Below, piece after piece: positions 1 to 4,326 of a stretch of DNA of 6,570 nt. The stretch spans positions 1 through 6,570 of the forward strand of contig DAIESZ010000148.1 of assembly GCA_027346035.1 (NCBI GenBank). The letters run 5' to 3'. The translations under genes and the position numbers were made by a program. Below the pieces are notes generated by a model, which had not been told where the DNA came from, made no database searches, and saw nothing but the letters and a program-made list of their open reading frames with translations. This DNA comes from Propionibacteriaceae bacterium. Lineage in GTDB: Bacteria > Actinomycetota > Actinomycetes > Propionibacteriales > Propionibacteriaceae. Within the stretch, counting starts at the first letter, position 1. The number at the start of each line of letters is the position of its first letter.

Positions 1-1
1 G

Positions 2-667
2 CAACCCCTCCAGCCGATCCGGCAGGCGTTGGCGGCGGCCGGTTGGGATCCCGGCGAATACCTGTGGACCGCCAACGAGGCCGACTGCGCCGCGCTGACC
101 GTGCTGCAGGGCAGCAGGCACGACGACCTGTTGTACGTGTCCGGCGAGGTGGGCATCGGATCCGCCGCGATCATCGGGGGCCAGGTGATGACCGGCCGTC
201 ATGGATGGGCCGGAGAACTGGGGCACGTCTGCGTCAATGACGGCGGCCCGCTCTGCGGCTGTGGGTCACACGGTTGCCTGGAGGTGTACGCCGGACGCCG
301 GGCAATCCTCGAGAAGGCCGGGGTCGACTCGCTCGACGCGCTCGTCGCGGCGCTGCGCTCGGGCGACGGCAGGGCGCTCGGTGCCATCGAGTCCGCGGGC
401 CATGCGCTGGCCATCGCCGTGTCGGCGGCCCTCAATCTGCTCGACCTTCCCCGGGTGGTGCTCGGCGGACACCTTGCCGTCGTCTTCGACTGGCTGCGCC
501 CGACACTCACCAGCGAACTCAATTCCCGGGTGCTGTCCGCGCCGTTCAGCCCCCCGGAGGTGTCGGCGGTGAGCCTCGACCCGGCTCCCGCCGCCGTGGG
601 CGCCGCCCTTGCGGTCCGCCAGCGGGTGCTGGCCGCGCCGGCGTCCTGGATGCCGGCGCGAGGCTGA
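2..667 (+). CDS. ROK-family transcriptional regulator, C-terminal part (5' truncated by window edge)
   Basis: This is the sugar-sensing C-terminal part of a ROK (repressor, ORF, kinase) protein. The frame is open to the left edge, and the residues before the TTG at 29 (QPLQPIRQA) read as normal protein, so that TTG is not taken as the start. Counting from that codon, ANEADCAAL lies at residues 15-23, the glycine-rich SGEVGIG at 38-44, GELGH at 62-66, and the zinc motif CGCGSHGC at 76-83, with His66, Cys76, Cys78 and Cys83 as expected ligands. LNLLDLPRVVLGG and a C-terminal AAVGAALAV helix are also typical. ROK sugar kinases carry Asp in an NDAN motif; here it reads NEAD. That favours a regulator, with its DNA-binding domain off the window, over an active kinase (inference). 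The gene is co-directional with the next one, whose start is 62 nt downstream. The ligand cannot be named. Confidence 0.88.
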   Translation, partial: QPLQPIRQALAAAGWDPGEYLWTANEADCAALTVLQGSRHDDLLYVSGEVGIGSAAIIGGQVMTGRHGWAGELGHVCVNDGGPLCGCGSHGCLEVYAGRRAILEKAGVDSLDALVAALRSGDGRALGAIESAGHALAIAVSAALNLLDLPRVVLGGHLAVVFDWLRPTLTSELNSRVLSAPFSPPEVSAVSLDPAPAAVGAALAVRQRVLAAPASWMPARG

Positions 668-693
668 TTTCGCCCACCGCGGAGGAGTAGGGT
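665..693 (+). promoter_or_regulatory. Possible weak promoter for the ArsR-type gene
   Basis: TAGGGT at 688-693 fits the loose actinobacterial -10 pattern TANNNT. It is preceded at 17-bp spacing by TGATTT (665-670), a poor -35. If used, transcription would start near 700, inside the inverted repeat at 696-716, which suits repression by the downstream product. This is pattern matching only. The ArsR-type gene could equally be read through from the ROK gene. Confidence 0.2.
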
Positions 694-695
694 GG

Positions 696-716
696 GATGA
701 TCGTTGAAGGATCATC
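696..716. promoter_or_regulatory. Inverted repeat, likely operator of the ArsR-type regulator
   Basis: GATGATC (696-702) and its exact reverse complement GATCATC (710-716) are separated by 7 bp, giving a perfect 7-7-7 dyad just upstream of the ArsR-type gene and touching its ribosome site (GAGGTG, 717-722). ArsR/SmtB dimers bind imperfect dyads near their own start and are released when a ligand binds, so autoregulation is the natural reading (inference). I see only isolated half sites elsewhere, for example GATGATC at 2172-2178 and 3532-3538 inside coding sequence. Confidence 0.5.
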
Positions 717-729
717 GAGGTGGGGTGCC

Positions 730-1041
730 ATGACCGTGACGCAGAGCCGAACGTCGGCAACCGACGTCTTCAAGGCTCTCGCCTCCGAGCAGCGCCGCGA
801 GATCCTGCGATACATCGGCGACAAGACTCCGGACTACGGCAAGACGTGTTGCGGTCCCGACGAGATCTGCGGCTGCAAGATCGTGGAGCACACCGGACTC
901 GCCGCATCGACCGTGTCGCATCACATGTCCATCCTGGTGAGGGCCGGTCTGGTATCGGTTCGCCAGGTGGGCCGTCAGACGCTGTACAGCCTCCGGCGGG
1001 ACGCCCTGCTGGAGACGGCGGAAGGCCTCCAGAGCCTGTAG
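730..1041 (+). CDS. ArsR/SmtB-family winged-helix regulator with a cysteine cluster
   Basis: This is a 103-residue helix-turn-helix repressor of ArsR type. DVFKALASEQRREILRYI (12-29) is the opening dimer/helix region. GLAASTVSHHMSILVRAGLV (56-75) contains the helix-turn-helix with the family's SHH signature, and VRQVGRQTLYSL (77-88) is the wing. Cys40, Cys41, Cys47 and Cys49 (CC-x5-C-x-C) precede the recognition helix. The CGC pair lies 14 residues before the SHH serine, the same register as the CVC As(III) ligands of plasmid R773 ArsR, so thiol-based sensing of metal, metalloid or redox state is likely (inference). An in-frame ATG at 697, with GGAGGAG at 681-687, would add 11 residues. I prefer ATG730 because GAGGTG (717-722) precedes it, the inverted repeat then lies upstream of the gene, and the extra residues resemble nothing in the family. 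The gene converges on the redox operon, so control of that operon is possible but not shown. Confidence 0.85.
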   Translation: MTVTQSRTSATDVFKALASEQRREILRYIGDKTPDYGKTCCGPDEICGCKIVEHTGLAASTVSHHMSILVRAGLVSVRQVGRQTLYSLRRDALLETAEGLQSL

Positions 1042-1091
1042 CCGCCGACGGGGTCGCCCGCCTCGCCGCGCTCACGACCGGATCGGTTGTC

Positions 1092-1146
1092 GTGAGGGCA
1101 GCGGCCCCGGCTCGAATCCTCCGGGGCCCCCGCCCTTGGTCCTCAC
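1092..1146. terminator. GC-rich hairpin between convergent genes, probable bidirectional terminator
   Basis: GGCCCCGG (1103-1110) pairs perfectly with CCGGGGCC (1121-1128) across a 10-nt loop. Flanking segments extend it: AGGGC (1095-1099) pairs with GCCCT (1132-1136), and the outermost GTGAGG (1092-1097) could instead pair with CCTCAC (1141-1146). The core stem lies 61 nt past the ArsR-type stop and 14 nt past the stop of the minus-strand QmoC-like gene, so it could end both transcripts. No T-tract follows on either strand, as is common for hairpin terminators in high-G+C actinobacteria. A smaller dyad, ACCGGATCGGT, lies at about 1077-1087. Confidence 0.6.
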
Positions 1147-2315
1147 CCGGCGTCGGTCCTCTGCTTGGCGAGGCTGTAGAAGAACAGGCCCACCGGGCGG
1201 TACATCGCGTGGGCGAACTTTGTGAACGGCAGGAACAGCACCAGTTCCAGGGCGATCGCCACATGCACCAGGAACACCCAGTAACCCCACGTCGGTGCGG
1301 GCGTCACATAGAGTGCGACCTCGATCAGGAAGCCCGTCAGCCCGGTCACCCACAGCAGGCCGAGGAACATCCAGTCCATCGGCGTGCTGGTGCGCGACGC
1401 CACGCCGGCGCGCTGGATTCGCTTGATGATGAACCATGTGACGCCGTAGAGGAGCGCCAGACCGGCGACCGTCCCCAGCGCCCGAGTGGGGTACCACAGG
1501 GGAACGGGAGTGCCGGTGGCCTTGATGCCGGCGACGTCGAGCCCGTAGTCGAGCCCGGTCGCGAGCATCAACCCGAGAAAGCCCCACAGTGTGAGCGCGT
1601 GGATCAACCAGCGGCGGCGATACAGCGGTTCGATCGGCGCACTGTCCACGCAGTCCTCGCGGTAGCGCCGCTGGCCCAGGGACTCGATGCCGAGCGAGTA
1701 CCACAGGGCCTTCGACGCGCGCCTGCGGCCCTCCGCGGAACCGGTGAGTTCCTTCCAGGTCACCTGGTCCTTCCGGGCCATGTCCCGAGCCAACGAGGCC
1801 ACACCCCACACGGCGAACACCGCCACCAGGACCATCACGCCGATACCGGTCCAGTGGATGACCGGGTACGGGATGAAGTCGAACAGGACCAGCGCGTTGG
1901 CATCGGCGGGTCCGCGAACGGTCATGAAGAAGCCCGCGAAGATCGCAGCGAACACCACCACGAGAAGCCATCCCACGGCGGGCTTCGTGGCGAAGACCCT
2001 GGCGAGTCCGGACTTGTCGTAGTGGGCGATCGCATAGCGCCGGGAGGTTGCCATGAACTCGGCAGGGTCGGCCTGGGTCGGGCACTTCGTCGTGCATTCT
2101 CCGCACTGGTAGCACGTCCACAGTTCCTTGCTGGACACCAGGTCATCGGTCAGCCCGACCTGTGCGAGGCGGATGATCCCCCGGGGGAACGAGGCGTCGT
2201 TGTCCGCGAGGGGGCAGGTGGCGGTGCAGTTGCCACAGCTGTAGCAGGCGGTGACGTCGGCCGCGCCGAACTTGAGAACGTCACCCATCAGACCGGGATC
2301 GATCAGAGTGCTCAC
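1143..2315 (-). CDS. QmoC-like membrane subunit: HdrC-type [4Fe-4S] domain fused to cytochrome b-type domain
   Basis: This 390-residue membrane electron carrier has two parts. Residues 24-34 (CYSCGNCTATC-P) and 68-78 (CYQCGECTTKC-P) are two complete C-x2-C-x2-C-x3-C-P motifs, giving an HdrC-like domain with two [4Fe-4S] clusters. About six hydrophobic segments follow (roughly 113-133, 148-172, 232-255, 278-298, 314-336, 344-366), as in the HdrE/NarI-type cytochrome b family. His154, His239, His351 and His369 lie in or beside these segments and are candidate haem b ligands. Length and domain order match QmoC of sulfate reducers, which links HdrA-like subunits to the quinone pool. By analogy this protein should connect the operon's flavoproteins to menaquinone (inference). 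There is no signal peptide, so the Fe-S domain should face the cytoplasm. The start is GTG, 2 nt after the preceding stop, with AAGGAGG at 7-nt spacing. It is the last gene of the operon. DsrM- or HdrE-type relatives are the main alternative name. Confidence 0.88.
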   Translation of the reverse strand: MSTLIDPGLMGDVLKFGAADVTACYSCGNCTATCPLADNDASFPRGIIRLAQVGLTDDLVSSKELWTCYQCGECTTKCPTQADPAEFMATSRRYAIAHYDKSGLARVFATKPAVGWLLVVVFAAIFAGFFMTVRGPADANALVLFDFIPYPVIHWTGIGVMVLVAVFAVWGVASLARDMARKDQVTWKELTGSAEGRRRASKALWYSLGIESLGQRRYREDCVDSAPIEPLYRRRWLIHALTLWGFLGLMLATGLDYGLDVAGIKATGTPVPLWYPTRALGTVAGLALLYGVTWFIIKRIQRAGVASRTSTPMDWMFLGLLWVTGLTGFLIEVALYVTPAPTWGYWVFLVHVAIALELVLFLPFTKFAHAMYRPVGLFFYSLAKQRTDAG

Positions 2316-2317
2316 GA

Positions 2318-2563
2318 CTATGCCTCCTTGCCTGTGGACTGAAAGGTGAAGAAGCCGTCGTCGTCGGCCTCAGGGCCCTCGACCAGGAGTCCGTAGCGCC
2401 GCATCCCCATGACCCAGTAGACGACCTCCTGGGTGGGGCGGCCGAGCCGTTCGGCGATGCCTGCGATGGTGAGGGGTTGGTCGGCGACGGCCGCCAGGAT
2501 CGGCGCGTGCATCAGCGGCTCCTCGCGGATCACCTCCCGGGGATCGCGCAATGGCGTGGTCAT
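2318..2563 (-). CDS. Small winged-helix-like protein embedded in the Hdr/Qmo-like operon
   Basis: This 81-residue protein starts at the ATG that overlaps the HdrA stop (ATGA, 2560-2563), with GAAGGAG (2572-2578) 8 nt upstream. It is predicted as a compact winged helix: helix 1 about 18-28 (MHAPILAAVAD), helix 2 about 31-41 (LTIAGIAERLG), a recognition-type helix about 43-58 (PTQEVVYWVMGMRRYG), then a wing about 59-77 rich in Gly and Asp (EGPEADDDGFFTF). There are no cysteines, no membrane segment and no catalytic motif. I do not recognise a named family. Its fold suggests DNA binding, or a structural or adaptor role in the complex. Strict coupling to the genes on both sides means it should be made in step with the enzyme subunits, which is unusual for a repressor. 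It might assemble with the complex or sense its state (inference). A longer in-frame reading up to 2911 exists, but that part is a shadow of HdrA. Confidence 0.8.
   Translation of the reverse strand: MTTPLRDPREVIREEPLMHAPILAAVADQPLTIAGIAERLGRPTQEVVYWVMGMRRYGLLVEGPEADDDGFFTFQSTGKEA
2323..2329 (-). promoter_or_regulatory. Ribosome binding site fixing the GTG start of the QmoC-like gene
   Basis: On the minus strand AAGGAGG lies 7 nt before the GTG at 2313-2315. It is embedded in the last codons of the 81-residue gene (its Lys-Glu-Ala end is encoded by aag-gag-gca). Ribosomes ending the small gene would therefore uncover or reuse this site, coupling the two products. Confidence 0.75.
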
Positions 2564-4326
2564 CCGACTGGCTCCTTCACGAGGGCTTCGATCGCGGCAC
2601 GCATCTGCGCGTCCGTGTAACCGAGAAGATCGATGGCGTCTTCGGGGCAGACGGGGACGCACCCGCCACACCCCTTGCAGCTGGAGGCGTCGATCGATGC
2701 GATCTGGTGCCCGTCCCAGCTGATCGGCGTGATCGACGAGTACGGGCACGCCGACACGCACGCCATGCAGCCGGTGCACGCATCGGCCGTGACGGTGGCC
2801 ACCAGGGGATCGAGCTCGGCGTAGCCCTTCTTGAGGATGGCCGCGCTCTGGGCCACTGCCGCCATGCCCGAGGCCACGCTCTCCCCGGCGGTCTTGGGAC
2901 CTTGGCAACACCCTGCGATCAGGACGCCGTCGACAACGGTCTCGACCGGCCGGAGCTTGGGGTGGATCTCGTTGTAGAACCCGTCGGTTCCAAGAGGCAG
3001 CTTCAACAGGTTCGTCAGGCCCGTGTTCTCTCGCGGCACCATGCCCGTGACCAGAACCACGAGGTCGACCGGTAGCGTGAGTTCGCGACGACCGGTGAGC
3101 AGGTCGACGACCGTGACACCCAGGCGGCCGTCCGGCAGGGTGGCGACCGCCGGGGGCTCGTCATCGGGGAACTTGAGGTAGGTCGAGCCCAACTCCCGAG
3201 ACTCGGAGTAGAGGAGTTCGGCCTTGCCGTAGGCGCGGACGTCGCGATGCAGGTGGAACTGTCGCACCGTGGGATCGAGCCGGCTCACCTGGATCGACTC
3301 GTGGATCGTGGCGGCGCAGCAGAACTTGGAGCAGTATTCGTTGCCCGGCGCCTCCTGGCGGTTCCCGACGCAATAGATGTAGGCGACGCTGCGCACCTGC
3401 TTCCCGTTGCGGGTCAGCCGGCCCGTGCTGGATTCGACCAGTGCCTTGAAATCGGGCAGTGTCACCACCCCGTCGATGCCGTAGCCGAACTCGCCGGCCT
3501 CGGGAAGATAGGTGTCGAAGCCCGTAGCCACGATGATCGAACCGACCTCGAGCGTCAGCACCTTGTCGCCCTGGGCGCGGTGCAGGGTGATCTCGGCCGA
3601 GTAGTTGCCGAAGCTCCCCGACTTTCCGGTGAGCTCCGCGGCCACATAGGTGGTGATGTCGCGACGGGAATCGATCTCGGCGACAAGAGCCGCGATCTCG
3701 TCGCGGCCGGCCAGGTCCCGCGGGAAGGTGGGGCCGAACCGGCCCATCCACCCCCCGAGCTGATCCTCGCGTTCGACGACCAGGACATCGAGGCCGACGT
3801 CGGCGAGCCCGATGGCGGCGCGCAGCCCCGCAATGCCTCCACCCACGACCAGGGTCCGCGGTTTGGTCTGAACGACCAGCGGCACCAGCGGCACGGACAG
3901 CCGGGTCTTGGCCACACCGGCCCGGACCAGGCCGATCGCCTTCTCCGTGGCCCCGGCGCGGTCGTGGGTGTGGGCCCACGACGTCTGCTCGCGAATGTTC
4001 ACCTGCGTGTAGGAGAACGGGTTCAGGCCGGCGCGGTTGGACATGTTGCGGAACGTGACCTGATGCAGCTTGGGCGAGCAGGAGGCAACCACCAGGCCGT
4101 CGAGGTGCTGACCGTCGATGTCGTCGATCATGTCGTGCTGGGTGCCGTCGGCGCAGGCGAACACGGGCGACTCCGACACGATGACGTCGGGCTCGTCCTT
4201 CAGCGCCTCGCGCACGGCCTCCACGTCGACGTAGTCGGAGATGTTGCCACCGCAGTGGCAGATGTAGACGCCGATCCGCCGCTCGGGGATCGCGGCGTCG
4301 TCGGTGGAGTTGGGCTGCTCGCTCAT
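2560..4326 (-). CDS. hdrA: HdrA-like iron-sulfur flavoprotein
   Basis: This 588-residue protein is related to heterodisulfide reductase subunit A, the FAD/[4Fe-4S] hub that relays or bifurcates electrons in Hdr and Qmo complexes. Residues 18-145 form the N-terminal HdrA domain: GVYICHCGGNI with Cys23 and Cys25, then Cys58 (FACADGTQ), Cys83 (ASCSPKLH), LNPFSYTQVNIREQTSW, and ATEKAIGLVRAGVAK. The FAD fold begins at LVVGGGIAGLRAA (159-171), with VVE at 183-185 and IIVATGF at 264-270. The HdrA signature Cys319-x12-Cys332-x3-Cys336-Cys337 and AGCCQGPKTAG (471-481) follow. Two C-terminal ferredoxin motifs hold Cys517/520/523/527 and Cys550/553/556/560. Methanogen HdrA, as I recall it, has a further Cys-containing stretch after the FAD motif (FPT-x-DC-x2-C); here residues 84-318 contain no cysteine. 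ATG4326 overlaps the upstream stop (ATGA), with AAGGAG at 7-nt spacing. No HdrB partner is in the window, so heterodisulfide reduction should not be assumed. Confidence 0.92.
   Translation of the reverse strand: MSEQPNSTDDAAIPERRIGVYICHCGGNISDYVDVEAVREALKDEPDVIVSESPVFACADGTQHDMIDDIDGQHLDGLVVASCSPKLHQVTFRNMSNRAGLNPFSYTQVNIREQTSWAHTHDRAGATEKAIGLVRAGVAKTRLSVPLVPLVVQTKPRTLVVGGGIAGLRAAIGLADVGLDVLVVEREDQLGGWMGRFGPTFPRDLAGRDEIAALVAEIDSRRDITTYVAAELTGKSGSFGNYSAEITLHRAQGDKVLTLEVGSIIVATGFDTYLPEAGEFGYGIDGVVTLPDFKALVESSTGRLTRNGKQVRSVAYIYCVGNRQEAPGNEYCSKFCCAATIHESIQVSRLDPTVRQFHLHRDVRAYGKAELLYSESRELGSTYLKFPDDEPPAVATLPDGRLGVTVVDLLTGRRELTLPVDLVVLVTGMVPRENTGLTNLLKLPLGTDGFYNEIHPKLRPVETVVDGVLIAGCCQGPKTAGESVASGMAAVAQSAAILKKGYAELDPLVATVTADACTGCMACVSACPYSSITPISWDGHQIASIDASSCKGCGGCVPVCPEDAIDLLGYTDAQMRAAIEALVKEPVG

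Noticed and set aside
266..760. Minus-strand reading frame opposite the ROK gene and the regulator gap
   Set aside because: It has no domain and lies opposite conserved ROK motifs; it is a high-G+C shadow.
1074..1094. Dyad ACGACCGGATCGGTTGTCGT in the convergent gap as a second operator
   Set aside because: The pairing is interrupted and it lies between two gene ends with no promoter. It is more likely part of the terminator region.
720..2342. Long plus-strand reading frame of 540 codons across the ArsR-type gene and opposite the QmoC-like gene
   Set aside because: It is out of frame with the clear ArsR-type protein and antisense to an obvious Fe-S/membrane protein. Its product is low-complexity Arg/Gly/His-rich sequence with no domain, typical of shadow frames in high-G+C DNA.
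2318..2911. A 197-residue version of the winged-helix gene with an upstream start
   Set aside because: The extra 116 residues are a frame-shifted reading of the HdrA ferredoxin region, rich in Arg. ATG2563 has its own ribosome site and the ATGA overlap.
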